From positions 1 to 33,999 of the forward strand of contig REDR01000026.1 in the NCBI GenBank assembly GCA_007693385.1: a stretch of DNA of 33,999 nucleotides, in the 5' to 3' direction. Positions within the stretch are counted from its first letter, which is position 1; every line of letters starts with the position of its first letter. Origin of the DNA: Anaerolineaceae bacterium (lineage in GTDB: Bacteria; Chloroflexota; Anaerolineae; Aggregatilineales; Phototrophicaceae). Shown here one piece after another: positions 17,997 to 25,773 of the stretch. A program made the translations under genes and the position numbers. The notes under the pieces are model-generated. The model was not told where the DNA came from. It saw nothing but the letters and a program-made list of their open reading frames with translations, and did no database searches.

Positions 17997-18083
17997 ATTC
18001 AAACGACTCCTAATTTTAGTATCGTAAGCGGGATTAAGCGTACCAGACGTTTATAAAACCCGCGTTAACAGGGGCGCGATAGC

Positions 18084-18104
18084 GGGACGTAGCACGCTAC
18101 GCCC
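18084..18104. repeat. Intergenic palindrome, CGTAGC family (copy 2)
   Basis: GGGACGTAGC (18084-18093), AC, GCTACGCCC (18096-18104): the arms pair fully if the A at 18087 is bulged. It lies between divergent genes, so it is not acting as a terminator for either. Confidence 0.65.
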
Positions 18105-18137
18105 TGTCTTATCATTCTGGTTTCGGGCGGGATGCGC

Positions 18138-18143
18138 TATAAT
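18138..18143 (+). promoter_or_regulatory. -10 box of the 18181 gene
   Basis: A perfect TATAAT sits 37 bases before the ATG, in the context GCGCTATAATGCGGCGG. The hexamer 17 bases upstream (TTCTGG) is a poor -35. Confidence 0.5.
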
Positions 18144-18180
18144 GCGGCGGTAACGTGCGAACAATGAACAAGAGGACTCT

Positions 18181-18744
18181 ATGGCTGATCCGCAATTGAT
18201 GCAAGCATTCGATTTCACGGCGGACGAGCTACGCGCAAATCAGGCCGGGCAACTTTCCCCGCGCCAGAAAGACATCTTAGAGCAGACCGACATCCAGCAG
18301 ACTCTCGACATCGGCTGTGCCTTCGCGGTGGCGGTGGGTGTGGGGGCGTTGCTATTGCTGGCCTGCGCGTTGCTGTTCAACGTCGGCGCGTTGATCGCGT
18401 CGCTGGTCAACATCCTGCCGTTGATCGGCGCGGCGGCGGTGGCGCTGGTCGTCGCCGTCATCGTGTTTCAGGTGCGCGGCCAGATGGAACGGCGCAATCA
18501 GCCCGACGTGGTGACGCTGGAGGGTGCGCCGCAGATACGCGAAGAGGAGGGCGGCTATAATGCCCGCTACTTCCTGACCGTCGCGGACAAGACATTTCGC
18601 ATCCGTCCGGAGATGTACGACGCGCTGACGCTCCGCCTGCTGGATGAGGACGGCCAGCCCTTGCCCACGCCGGAAATCTTCCGCGTTTATTATGCGTACC
18701 GCTTCGATAAAATCCTTTCGGTGGAATCCTTAACCGAATCTTAA
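18181..18744 (+). CDS. Unrecognised two-TM membrane protein
   Basis: AGAGGA precedes the ATG at a normal distance. The 187-residue protein starts with a soluble segment containing FDFTADELRANQAGQLSPRQ (residues 10-29). Two long hydrophobic stretches follow (about 45-66 and 70-97) with a short turn, then a soluble C-terminal domain of about 90 residues with alternating strands (YNARYFLTVADKTFRI, IFRVYYAYRFDKILSVE). The layout suggests a helical hairpin with both ends on the same side. I do not recognise the family and assign no function. It has its own promoter and is divergent from the GT20 gene. Confidence 0.72.
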   Translation: MADPQLMQAFDFTADELRANQAGQLSPRQKDILEQTDIQQTLDIGCAFAVAVGVGALLLLACALLFNVGALIASLVNILPLIGAAAVALVVAVIVFQVRGQMERRNQPDVVTLEGAPQIREEEGGYNARYFLTVADKTFRIRPEMYDALTLRLLDEDGQPLPTPEIFRVYYAYRFDKILSVESLTES

Positions 18745-18799
18745 CCGGTCTCTCGCGTTTGCCGCCGTGAAACCGCACACACGGCGCGGGCGGGGTATC

Positions 18800-18828
18800 T
18801 TGTCAAAGGGCGCGATTCAGGCTAAACT
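18800..18828 (+). promoter_or_regulatory. Sigma70-like promoter in the long gap
   Basis: TTGTCA (18800-18805) and TAAACT (18823-18828) are separated by exactly 17 bases, matching the consensus at five and four of six positions. It would start a transcript near 18835, about 400 bases before the GNAT start. Confidence 0.45.
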
Positions 18829-18854
18829 GAGGGCATCTGTCAACTTTATGGAGG

Positions 18855-18897
18855 TAAGGTTTTTTACTTTTGGCCGATATGTTGGCCGGAAACCTTA
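18855..18897 (+). ncRNA. Possible structured leader (nested inverted repeat)
   Basis: TAAGGTTT (18855-18862) pairs perfectly with AAACCTTA (18890-18897). Inside it two GGCC tetrads (18872-18875 and 18884-18887) can pair around an 8-base loop. It lies about 20 bases after the predicted transcript start. No known riboswitch class was recognised; the call is tentative. Confidence 0.3.
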
Positions 18898-19233
18898 TAA
18901 TTGTATGGACGTAGCCCTATGCGCTCTATCGCGCAACCCTCACGCGTCATCCGGCGAACACTGCCTTATGGCGCTATTGCATCGGCCTGATGCTTGTTTG
19001 ATCGAAACATTCGAGACATTCCACATCTTCCCTTCACATTTCACGTGAAGCGCTCCTGACGACGCGACCACAACTGACGACATCACCCACTGGCGGCGGT
19101 CACTCATGCCATGTTATCGGATGAACCGACTCCAGCCCCCTTCGTTTATCGCGCAGATGTTTATTCTGGCGCGGCGCGTATTCGCTTTCTCATTCACCGC
19201 GCCCGCCATCCCGTCGAAAGGACACCCGTCATC

Positions 19234-19860
19234 ATGACGCAATATCAAATTATCAACACGCAATCGAGACACGCGCCCACCATCGCGGCGATCAGCTATT
19301 GTGATGATCCGGACGATGAGACCGTATTCCACGCGCATCACATCCGGGCGCACGTTCAGCGCTTCCCGCAGGGGCAATTCACCGCGCTGTGTGAGGGGCG
19401 CGTGGTCGGCTATGCGACCACCATGCGTACTAACCGCCCGCCGTCGGCGCGTCCGTTGCCATGGCTACAGGCCGTCGGCGATATGCGCCTGAGCGCTCAT
19501 CATCCGCGTGGCGAATGGCTGTACGGCGTTGATTTCTACGTGCATCCGGATTTCCGGCGGCGCGGCATCGGCAGTGCGCTGTATCGCGCCCGCTTCGATC
19601 TGGTCAAGCGGCTCGGTTTGAAAGGCTTTTACGCGGGGGGGATGCTGGCCGGTTATCATCGCTACTGCCAGCAGATGACCGCTAGCGACTACGGCGAGCG
19701 CGTCCGCCGCCGCGAGATCACCGACCCGACAATTACCATGCAGATGAATCGCGGATTCAGACCGCAGGGCGTCATCGAGAATTACGTCAGCGGCTTACCG
19801 GCGTACAGTAGCGCCATGCTGATCGTCTGGGACAACCCGACGGCGACGGGTGTCAATTAA
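19234..19860 (+). CDS. GNAT family N-acetyltransferase
   Basis: I chose ATG 19234 (AAAGGA about 11 bases upstream) over an ATG at 19111 that would add 41 residues of atypical sequence. The 208-residue protein carries a GNAT fold with the acetyl-CoA motif VDFYVHPDFRRRGIGSALY, followed by LVKRLGLKGFYAGGMLAGYH. The C-terminal third includes TITMQMNRGFRPQGVIENYV, a typical GNAT motif B region. The substrate is unknown. It sits alone after the 489-base gap and ends before a hairpin that faces the convergent SPFH gene. Confidence 0.82.
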   Translation: MTQYQIINTQSRHAPTIAAISYCDDPDDETVFHAHHIRAHVQRFPQGQFTALCEGRVVGYATTMRTNRPPSARPLPWLQAVGDMRLSAHHPRGEWLYGVDFYVHPDFRRRGIGSALYRARFDLVKRLGLKGFYAGGMLAGYHRYCQQMTASDYGERVRRREITDPTITMQMNRGFRPQGVIENYVSGLPAYSSAMLIVWDNPTATGVN

Positions 19861-19875
19861 CGCGGCAGGCAAAAA

Positions 19876-19901
19876 GGGGACGTAGCAATCGCTACGTCCC
19901 C
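19876..19901 (-). terminator. Intrinsic terminator of the SPFH gene; also CGTAGC-family palindrome (copy 3)
   Basis: GGGGACGTAGC (19876-19886) and GCTACGTCCCC (19891-19901) form a perfect 11-bp stem with a 4-base loop. On the - strand the stem is followed by TTTTT, so it reads as a strong terminator for the gene ending at 19992. The + strand GNAT transcript would meet the same hairpin without a T-run. Confidence 0.75.
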
Positions 19902-19991
19902 CTACATCGCGCTAGATCGTCGGGAAAATCAGATGATGATTCTCCATCCGCACCATTGCGCCGTGTTTATCGTGTTGCCGGTCAACGGCGT

Positions 19992-21104
19992 TTAGTTGCC
20001 GCTGTTTTGTCCTTCTTCCAGATCGAGATCACTGCCCGGCAGGTCGAACAACTCGCCGAATTCGATGGCGCCCGGATCGGGTGCGCGGAAGTCGGGGCGT
20101 GCCGACGGTAGATTTTGCACGCTGTCGAAGTCGAACAGGAACGGGCTGTTGGACGGGATCAACGCCAGCGTGATGTTTTCCGATAGGCGCTGGATGTACT
20201 CGTACTGCACCAGAATCGGATTAGCGGCGATTTGCTCACTGATGAGCGAGAGCGCCTGTGCCTGCGCCTGAGCGCGTAGCACCGTGGCTTCGGCATCACC
20301 GCGAGCTTCCTCGATGCGGGCGCTAGCGATACCACCGGCTTCAATACGGCGCGTTTCCGCCTCAGTGGTGGCGCGTTGCTGGCGCTGTTCCGCCGACACC
20401 TTCGCCTCGATCTCTTCGATGAACTGCTGGCTAAAGCTGATGCTACGAATCTGCAAGTCGTCCAGCAACAGACCCTCGCGGGCGAAACGCACGCGCACCG
20501 ACTCTTCCGCGTCCAACTCTAGTTCCTCGCGGCTGATACCGTAGATCGCTTCCGCGTTGTAATTGCTCACCGCGTTACGGATCAGGTTACGCACGGTAGG
20601 CCGCACGAAGCTCTCACGATAGCGATTTTCCCAGTTCCGGTGAATATCGTTGACCTGATCTGTATCAACCGAGAACAGCACGGTCACGTCCAGTTCAACT
20701 TCCTGACCGTCCAGTGTACGGGCGATGATTCCGTCATCGTTGCGGTTCTGCACCGCTTCCTCGCGTCCGCTAGCCATCGTATATTCCTGACGACTGATGT
20801 CGTAGATCGTGGCCTCCTGCAACACGGGGATGATGATATGCGTTCCTTCGCGGCGTGGTTCACTGAGTTCACCGCGTATCGTCTCAAAGACGACGGCGAT
20901 CTGCTGTGGCGCGACGACGATCACGCCCTGACTGATGATGAGTAACAAAACGCCGGTGGCTAGACCGACAACCGATAGGACGATGCCGCTACGGACAGGC
21001 CGGTTTTGCGATGCTGAGATGACAACCATCCCGACACCGGCTAGAAATACTAGAAATGCAAATAGCGCAAATGTACCGATGAGTGTGCTGATTCCACCAC
21101 CCAT
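19992..21104 (-). CDS. SPFH/band-7 (prohibitin-like) membrane protein
   Basis: AAAGGAG lies about 11 bases before ATG 21104. The 370-residue protein has two N-terminal TM helices (about residues 8-30 and 40-62). A band-7 domain follows (about 62-240), starting at GVIVVAPQQIAVVFETIRGEL and containing RREGTHIIIPVLQEATIYDI. Residues about 240-300 are a charged Ala/Glu/Gln-rich coiled coil (QRQQRATTEAETRRIEAGG), as in prohibitins and HflK/C. The C-terminal tail is acidic. Such proteins form large ring-like membrane assemblies that organise lipid domains or regulate proteases. It has its own promoter downstream of the pdh genes and ends at a strong terminator. Confidence 0.88.
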   Translation of the reverse strand: MGGGISTLIGTFALFAFLVFLAGVGMVVISASQNRPVRSGIVLSVVGLATGVLLLIISQGVIVVAPQQIAVVFETIRGELSEPRREGTHIIIPVLQEATIYDISRQEYTMASGREEAVQNRNDDGIIARTLDGQEVELDVTVLFSVDTDQVNDIHRNWENRYRESFVRPTVRNLIRNAVSNYNAEAIYGISREELELDAEESVRVRFAREGLLLDDLQIRSISFSQQFIEEIEAKVSAEQRQQRATTEAETRRIEAGGIASARIEEARGDAEATVLRAQAQAQALSLISEQIAANPILVQYEYIQRLSENITLALIPSNSPFLFDFDSVQNLPSARPDFRAPDPGAIEFGELFDLPGSDLDLEEGQNSGN

Positions 21105-21164
21105 AATCGAGTAGACTCCTTTTATAACAAAAGCAACGACTGCGTTCGTATGTTAAACGTGTTG

Positions 21165-21173
21165 ATTATAGCA
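21165..21173 (-). promoter_or_regulatory. Extended -10 promoter of the SPFH gene
   Basis: Read on the - strand this is TGCTATAAT, a perfect -10 with the TGn extension, about 60 bases before the start codon. It is identical to the pspA promoter core at 12593-12601. Confidence 0.6.
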
Positions 21174-21211
21174 TACGTGTGTTTGAGATTGCTTAGTATC
21201 TGCGGTGTACG

Positions 21212-21226
21212 CCCTAAATTTTAGGG
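21212..21226. repeat. Palindrome upstream of the SPFH promoter
   Basis: CCCTAAA and TTTAGGG are perfect inverted repeats around a single T. The centre is about 50 bases upstream of the -10, a position where an activator or repressor could bind. No known regulator site was recognised. Confidence 0.45.
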
Positions 21227-21250
21227 GATTGGTATTCGCAGACCAACTAT

Positions 21251-21282
21251 ACAGGGGCACGATATGCCGCCGTGCCCCCTGT
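21251..21282 (-). terminator. Hairpin after pdhC, possible terminator
   Basis: ACAGGGGCACG (21251-21261) pairs with CGTGCCCCCTGT (21271-21282) with one bulged C. It begins 32 bases past the pdhC stop. No T-run follows on the - strand, so termination may be partial or the element may protect the mRNA end. Confidence 0.45.
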
Positions 21283-21313
21283 TCGTGTGTCATTTCTGCG
21301 GTGCGGTGCGCCG

Positions 21314-22582
21314 CTATACCAGCAAGCGCATCGGATTTTCCAGCAGAGTCTTCAGGTCTTCCATGAACTGAGCGCCTTCCGCGCCGTCGCTGATGCGATG
21401 GTCGATGCTCAGTGTCGCGCTCATGATCGTCGCGACTCCCAGCGTGCCATCTTCCAGCACAACCGGCTTCTTCTTGCCCGCGCCTACCGCGATGATACCG
21501 GCTTCCGGCGGGCTGATGATCGCGCTGAACCATTCCACATTGTACGGCCCCAGATTGCTGACCGTGAACGTGGCGTTGCGCGTGTCGTCCGGCTTGATCT
21601 TGCCCTGACGGGCGCGTTCAAACATCGCTTTGTTGGCCTCCGCCAGATCGCTCAACGAGCGCTTGTCGGCGTCGTGCGCCACCACATTGACCAGCCCGTT
21701 ATTGGGTAGCGCCACGCTGATGCCGATGTTGATGCGCTGGTGGCGCACCAGTTTATCGCCGTAGTAGTGCGTGTTCAGGTTCGGATAGCGGCGCAGAGCC
21801 AGCGCGATAGCCTTCACCACCATATCGTTGACGCTGATCTTGATGCCTTCGGCTTCCAGCTCGGCATTGATGCGCTTGCGCGTGGCGAGTAGCTCATCAA
21901 TCGTGATTTCGCGGTTGATGTAAAAGTGCGGGATGTTCATGAAGCTGTTGATCGTGCCGTCGGCAATCGCCCGCCGCATCCGGCTGATGTCTTCGATTTC
22001 GACATCCTCCTGCGGGAGCTTGCCCCATGTACGACTGCTGACCGTCGGCGCGTCGCCATCACCCGCCGCCTGTTTCGCTTTAGATGGCTTGGCTGGCGAT
22101 TTAGCGGCGTCCGGGTCGAAGTTCTCTACGTCCGCCTTGACGATGCGCCCGCCGGGTCCGGTGCCCTTGACGCGGCTCAGGTCGATGCCTTTTTCCTCCG
22201 CGATGTTACGCGCCAACGGCGACGCCTTCACGCGCCCGTCCTCAGTGGTCGATGCGCCCGCGTCATCGTCGGCTTCTTCTTCGTCGGCTTCTTCTGCGGG
22301 CTTTTTGTCGTCGTCGGCTGGCGCGTCGTCTGCGGGTTTGTCATCGCTCGCGCCCGCTTCGTCCGCGTCGCCGATCTCGCCGATGACCGCCCCTTCTTCT
22401 AGCTCCTCGCCGACTTCGGCGGATTGCGCGATCAATACGCCATCGGCGGGGGCTTCGACTTCCATCGTCGCCTTATCCGCTTCAACCTCCGCGATGACCT
22501 CGCCTTTTTTGACGGTATCGCCGACTTCTTTCAGCCAGTTGAGTAATAAGCCTTCCGTCGTGAGTGTAATTGCTTGCGCCAT
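21314..22582 (-). CDS. pdhC: 2-oxoacid dehydrogenase E2 (dihydrolipoamide acyltransferase)
   Basis: AAAGGAG sits at the right distance from ATG 22582. The 422-residue protein has an N-terminal lipoyl domain with Lys37 in EADKATMEVEAP, a strongly acidic Asp/Glu/Ala linker (about 75-118), a peripheral subunit-binding domain (VKASPLARNIAEEKGIDLSRV), a second linker, and the acyltransferase core ending in the catalytic DHRISDGAEGAQFMEDL. It transfers the acyl group from lipoamide to CoA in the multienzyme complex. It lies 72 bases after the E1beta gene in the E1alpha-E1beta-E2 operon. No E3 (lipoamide dehydrogenase) gene is in the window. Pyruvate is the likely substrate, but acetoin or branched-chain versions cannot be excluded. 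Confidence 0.93.
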   Translation of the reverse strand: MAQAITLTTEGLLLNWLKEVGDTVKKGEVIAEVEADKATMEVEAPADGVLIAQSAEVGEELEEGAVIGEIGDADEAGASDDKPADDAPADDDKKPAEEADEEEADDDAGASTTEDGRVKASPLARNIAEEKGIDLSRVKGTGPGGRIVKADVENFDPDAAKSPAKPSKAKQAAGDGDAPTVSSRTWGKLPQEDVEIEDISRMRRAIADGTINSFMNIPHFYINREITIDELLATRKRINAELEAEGIKISVNDMVVKAIALALRRYPNLNTHYYGDKLVRHQRINIGISVALPNNGLVNVVAHDADKRSLSDLAEANKAMFERARQGKIKPDDTRNATFTVSNLGPYNVEWFSAIISPPEAGIIAVGAGKKKPVVLEDGTLGVATIMSATLSIDHRISDGAEGAQFMEDLKTLLENPMRLLV

Positions 22583-22654
22583 GACGCTCCTTTCATGGGT
22601 GATCTGTTATGCCAGTGACCTGTAAAAACGTGTCGGGCGTGTCCGCACGTCGCC

Positions 22655-23635
22655 CTAGACAATGCGCTTAACCGCCTCCACCACTTTATCTTTGTCCGGC
22701 AAGGCCATCAATTCGATCTTGCGGGCGTAGGGCAGGGGGACATCCATCGACGTGACGCGCTGAATCGGGGCGTCCATATAGTCGAACATATCTTCCTGCA
22801 AGCGGGCGGCGATCTCGCTACCGAAGCTGTACATCGGCAGGGATTCTTCTACCACGACGGCGCGGTTGGTCTTTTTGAAGCTCTCATATACCGTGTCCAT
22901 ATCTAGCGGACGCAACCAGCGCATATCGACTACTTCACATTCTACCCCATCTTTGGCTAATTCTTTAGCCGCCGCTAACGACCATTCCAGCCCGCGAGCG
23001 TATGTTATCAGCGTGACGTGCTTGCCCTCGCGCTTGACTTCCGCCTTGCCGATGGGCAGGGTGAAGTCGTCGTCCTCCGGCACCGGGCCGGGCTTCGGAT
23101 ACAGCGCGATGCTCTCCGTGAACAGGATCGGGTTCTCGTCACGGATGGCGGTCTTCAACATCCCTTTCGCGTCGGCGGGGGTGGCGGGGCAGGCCACGTA
23201 TAACCCCGGGAAGTGGGCGAAGATCGGCTCCGGCGTGTGCGAGTGGGTGGCCGTCGCCTGATTGCCCCAACCACTGGCGGCGCGGAAGACTAGCGGCACT
23301 TTGAACATGCCGTCGAACATATAGTGTATCTTCGCCGCGTGATTCACGATGGCGTCCAGCGCCAAAAACGCGAAGTTGATCGTCATGAATTCCGCTACCG
23401 GACGCAGACCGGCCATCGCCGCGCCCACCGCCAGCCCGCCAATCGCCATCTCGCTGATTGGCGTGTCCTTGACGCGCTTCTTGCCGAATTCATCCAGAAA
23501 ACCGGCGGTGACGCGGTGCGTGCCCTGCCATTGGCCGACTTCCTGCCCCATCACGAATACGCGCTCGTCGCGCCGCATCTCTTCCATCAACGCCTGACGC
23601 AGAGCTTCACGCATCGGTAAATTTTTGCTTGCCAT
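22655..23635 (-). CDS. pdhB: 2-oxoacid dehydrogenase E1 component, beta subunit
   Basis: AAGGAG precedes ATG 23635. The 326-residue protein has the full transketolase-like E1beta layout: N-terminal LPMREALRQALMEEMRRD, VFVMGQEVGQWQGTHRVTAGF, DTPISEMAIGGLAVGAAMAG, then FMTINFAFLALDAIVNHAAK and the GNQATATHSHTPEPIFAH segment. The C-terminal domain contains CEVVDMRWLRPLDMDTV and PYARKIE, as in PdhB. With E1alpha it forms the thiamine-diphosphate-dependent decarboxylase. It starts 41 bases after the E1alpha stop in the same operon. Confidence 0.94.
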   Translation of the reverse strand: MASKNLPMREALRQALMEEMRRDERVFVMGQEVGQWQGTHRVTAGFLDEFGKKRVKDTPISEMAIGGLAVGAAMAGLRPVAEFMTINFAFLALDAIVNHAAKIHYMFDGMFKVPLVFRAASGWGNQATATHSHTPEPIFAHFPGLYVACPATPADAKGMLKTAIRDENPILFTESIALYPKPGPVPEDDDFTLPIGKAEVKREGKHVTLITYARGLEWSLAAAKELAKDGVECEVVDMRWLRPLDMDTVYESFKKTNRAVVVEESLPMYSFGSEIAARLQEDMFDYMDAPIQRVTSMDVPLPYARKIELMALPDKDKVVEAVKRIV

Positions 23636-23676
23636 GTTTACTCCTTAACCTATCCGGTGAAAGGCCTCAGCCGTCC

Positions 23677-24657
23677 TCACTCCACGTATACGTTGCGAAT
23701 CAATTCGTCGTAACCCGGCTCCGGGCTGTTCTCCGCGAATTCCACCGCTTCCGCGACGGTCTTTTGCGCTTCTTCATCGAAAGTGTCGAGTTGGCTCTCG
23801 ACGTTCTTATAGTTCTCGGTGATGTAGCGCCGCGCCAATGTGATCGGGTCGCGGTTCTCCTGATACTCTTTTAACTCGTCGGCGAAGCGCTGGTCGTAAC
23901 TGCGATCAGAGACGCCGTGCCCTTTGTAACGGTAGGTCAACACTTCGATCAATACCGGCCCGTTGCCTTCCCGCGCATAATCGACGGCGGACTTCACCGA
24001 CTGATACACCTCAACCACATTCTGCCCATCGACGCGCCCGCCGTCCTTCATGCCATACGCGATAGCGCGTTTGTGCAGTTCCGGCTGGCCGGACGAGTCT
24101 TCGATGCGTGTGCCCATGCCGACGAAGTTATTCTCGATGATCCACACAATCGGCAATTTCCACACCGCCGACATATTCAGCGACTCGTGGAAGTAGCCGT
24201 TATTGGTCGCGCCGTCGCCGATGAACGAGAGCGTCACCGCGCCGGTTTCGTTGTACTGCTGGGCGAAGGCGATGCCCGCCGAAAGCGGCAGATGCCCGCC
24301 GACAATCGCATAGCCACCCCAGAAGTTATGGTCGATAGACGCCAGATGCATACTGCCGCCCTTGCCGCCGCCGACGCCATCCACGCGCCCCATCATCTCC
24401 GCCATCAGTAAGTTGGCGTCGATGTCACGCGCCAGCGCGATACCGTGATCGCGGTAGGCGGTCATCACATGATCGCTCGGTTCAATCGCGCCTAGTGCGC
24501 CCACGCCGGACGCCTCATGCCCGCTATACAGATGCATGTAAACGCCGGTGATACGCTTCTGCGAATAGAGATCATCGCACACCGTCTCGAATTCCCGGAT
24601 GAGAACCATTTGACGGTAAAATTCTAACATTTGCTCTTTGGTCGGTTTCTTTGCCAT
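23677..24657 (-). CDS. pdhA: 2-oxoacid dehydrogenase E1 component, alpha subunit
   Basis: GAGGAG lies 5 bases before ATG 24657. The 326-residue protein contains the thiamine-diphosphate motif starting GDGATNNGYFHESLNM and ending IIENN, and upstream GGKGGSMHLA with the Tyr-Arg-Asp-His segment MTAYRDHG. The order and length match the alpha subunit of heterotetrameric pyruvate dehydrogenases. The C-terminal TYRYKGHGVSDRSYDQR segment corresponds to the phosphorylation-loop region of PDH. First gene of the pdhABC operon. I see no convincing -35/-10 pair upstream; the 210-base leader contains a 10-base palindrome (24724-24733) and a CGTAGC-family repeat. Confidence 0.93.
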   Translation of the reverse strand: MAKKPTKEQMLEFYRQMVLIREFETVCDDLYSQKRITGVYMHLYSGHEASGVGALGAIEPSDHVMTAYRDHGIALARDIDANLLMAEMMGRVDGVGGGKGGSMHLASIDHNFWGGYAIVGGHLPLSAGIAFAQQYNETGAVTLSFIGDGATNNGYFHESLNMSAVWKLPIVWIIENNFVGMGTRIEDSSGQPELHKRAIAYGMKDGGRVDGQNVVEVYQSVKSAVDYAREGNGPVLIEVLTYRYKGHGVSDRSYDQRFADELKEYQENRDPITLARRYITENYKNVESQLDTFDEEAQKTVAEAVEFAENSPEPGYDELIRNVYVE

Positions 24658-24723
24658 GCGAACTCCTCACTACGCCGCGCAGTCGGCAGACCGGCGGCTC
24701 ATCGTCTGACACTTTGCGCGTCA

Positions 24724-24733
24724 AGTGTACACT
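24724..24733. promoter_or_regulatory. Small perfect palindrome upstream of pdhA
   Basis: AGTGTACACT is a 10-base perfect palindrome about 70 bases before the pdhA start codon. It could be a regulator half-site pair, but ten bases can occur by chance. Confidence 0.25.
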
Positions 24734-24809
24734 ACAGGTCGTTAGATAATCAAACTGTGAGAGAAAATCGGGTTTGATTCGGATTGTGGGCGCCATTCAT
24801 CAGCAAATT

Positions 24810-24834
24810 GTAGCGGCGTAGCACGCTACGTCCT
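24810..24834. repeat. Intergenic palindrome, CGTAGC family (copy 4)
   Basis: CGTAGC (24817-24822), AC, GCTACG (24825-24830), with further outer pairing of GTAG and CTAC allowing one bulge. It lies just past the 3' end of the E2-JAB-E1 operon and upstream of pdhA. The first 13 bases equal those of copy 1. Confidence 0.65.
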
Positions 24835-24867
24835 ACGCCCGCCTATGTGGGATTGTCCCGCCGCGCT

Positions 24868-25773
24868 TTATGACGCGCCCGCGCTCTCGTCGGCGTCCGT
24901 CGCGTTGATCTCGATTCCGGCGTGTTGCGCCAGATCATCCAGCGACATCTGCGCCGCGCTCTCATCGCGGGAGGTCGCGCCACACACCAGACAACCCGGA
25001 TCACGCTGAACATCCACCCACACCGCGCCATAGGGCGGCGTCTGCGTGCCCTCGATGATCTCCAGCGCGGTATTGGCGAGTATCACCGTGTTGCCCGGCA
25101 GATCGCCGTCCGTGCCCAGCAGATAGCGCAGGGCGATGTCGGCCTGTGCCGACGCCACGCGCACCACATGAAGCCACAGCCCCGGCTCGGCCTCTAGCGT
25201 GCCCTCCGCGCCGATCATGCCGTAGTCCAACGCGCCGCCGTCGTCCTGCCCGATGGCCTGCAATCCTTCGCGCAGTTCCGCCGCCCAGCACGCATAGCAC
25301 GGCCCATCATACGGACGGATCAGCACCGCGTCGCCGCCCTCGCCGCGCTCATACACGCCCGCGTAGACGGCGGGCAGATGCCGCGCCAGACACGACTCAT
25401 TCAAGATGTACTTGACCTGCTCGCCATCCACGCCGACGATCAGCAAATCCAGCCCGTTGAGCGCGTCCATGTGCGCCTCAATGCGCCCGCGATGCGTTTC
25501 GATGCGGGCGTCCGGGTTGCGCTGGCGGATTAACTCCGCCACCACATCGACCTTCGGCTGGCCGACGGCGCGATGGTCGGCCACATGGCGCACCACGTTA
25601 TGCGCCTCTAGCGTGTCGTCGTCTACCAGCACGAAGCCGCCCACGCCACTCATCGCCAGACTTTGCGCCACGAAGCCGCCGCCGGAGCCGACGCCGACCA
25701 CGCCTACCGTCTTTCGCGCCAGCTTCTCTAAGTTGCTGTCGCCGATCAAACGCGCTACACGATCCCACATCAT
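24868..25773 (-). CDS. ThiF/HesA-family E1-like adenylating enzyme
   Basis: The ATG at 25773 overlaps the stop of the upstream JAB gene (ATGA), and GGAGG lies 10 bases before it. The 301-residue protein has the Rossmann nucleotide-binding loop GVVGVGSGGG (about residues 24-33), the ATP-binding LVDDDTLEAHNVVRH, and AVGQPKVD. Four cysteines in two CxxC pairs (C159/C162 in CYAC and C261/C264 in CLVC) form the usual zinc site. Cys128 lies in NESCLARHLPAVYAG, near where some E1s carry a thioester cysteine, but its role is unproven. Such enzymes adenylate the C-terminal glycine of ubiquitin-like proteins. Third gene of an E2-JAB-E1 operon, which points to protein-conjugation chemistry rather than thiamine or molybdopterin synthesis. 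Confidence 0.88.
   Translation of the reverse strand: MMWDRVARLIGDSNLEKLARKTVGVVGVGSGGGFVAQSLAMSGVGGFVLVDDDTLEAHNVVRHVADHRAVGQPKVDVVAELIRQRNPDARIETHRGRIEAHMDALNGLDLLIVGVDGEQVKYILNESCLARHLPAVYAGVYERGEGGDAVLIRPYDGPCYACWAAELREGLQAIGQDDGGALDYGMIGAEGTLEAEPGLWLHVVRVASAQADIALRYLLGTDGDLPGNTVILANTALEIIEGTQTPPYGAVWVDVQRDPGCLVCGATSRDESAAQMSLDDLAQHAGIEINATDADESAGAS

Larger units (their letters stand above)
18745..19233. other. 489-base gap without a convincing gene; promoter and hairpin leader
   Basis: A 93-codon frame at 18767-19048 has no ribosome-binding site and an unconvincing composition, so I do not call it. What is visible is a sigma70-like promoter (18800-18828) and then a nested inverted repeat at 18855-18897. 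This could be a long 5' leader of the downstream GNAT gene or a small RNA. An open frame continues upstream of the GNAT start to 19111 but lacks a start signal. Confidence 0.5.

Noticed and set aside
18767-19048. 93-codon frame in the long gap
   Set aside because: It has no ribosome-binding site, starts inside the end of the previous transcript and overlaps the hairpin and promoter.
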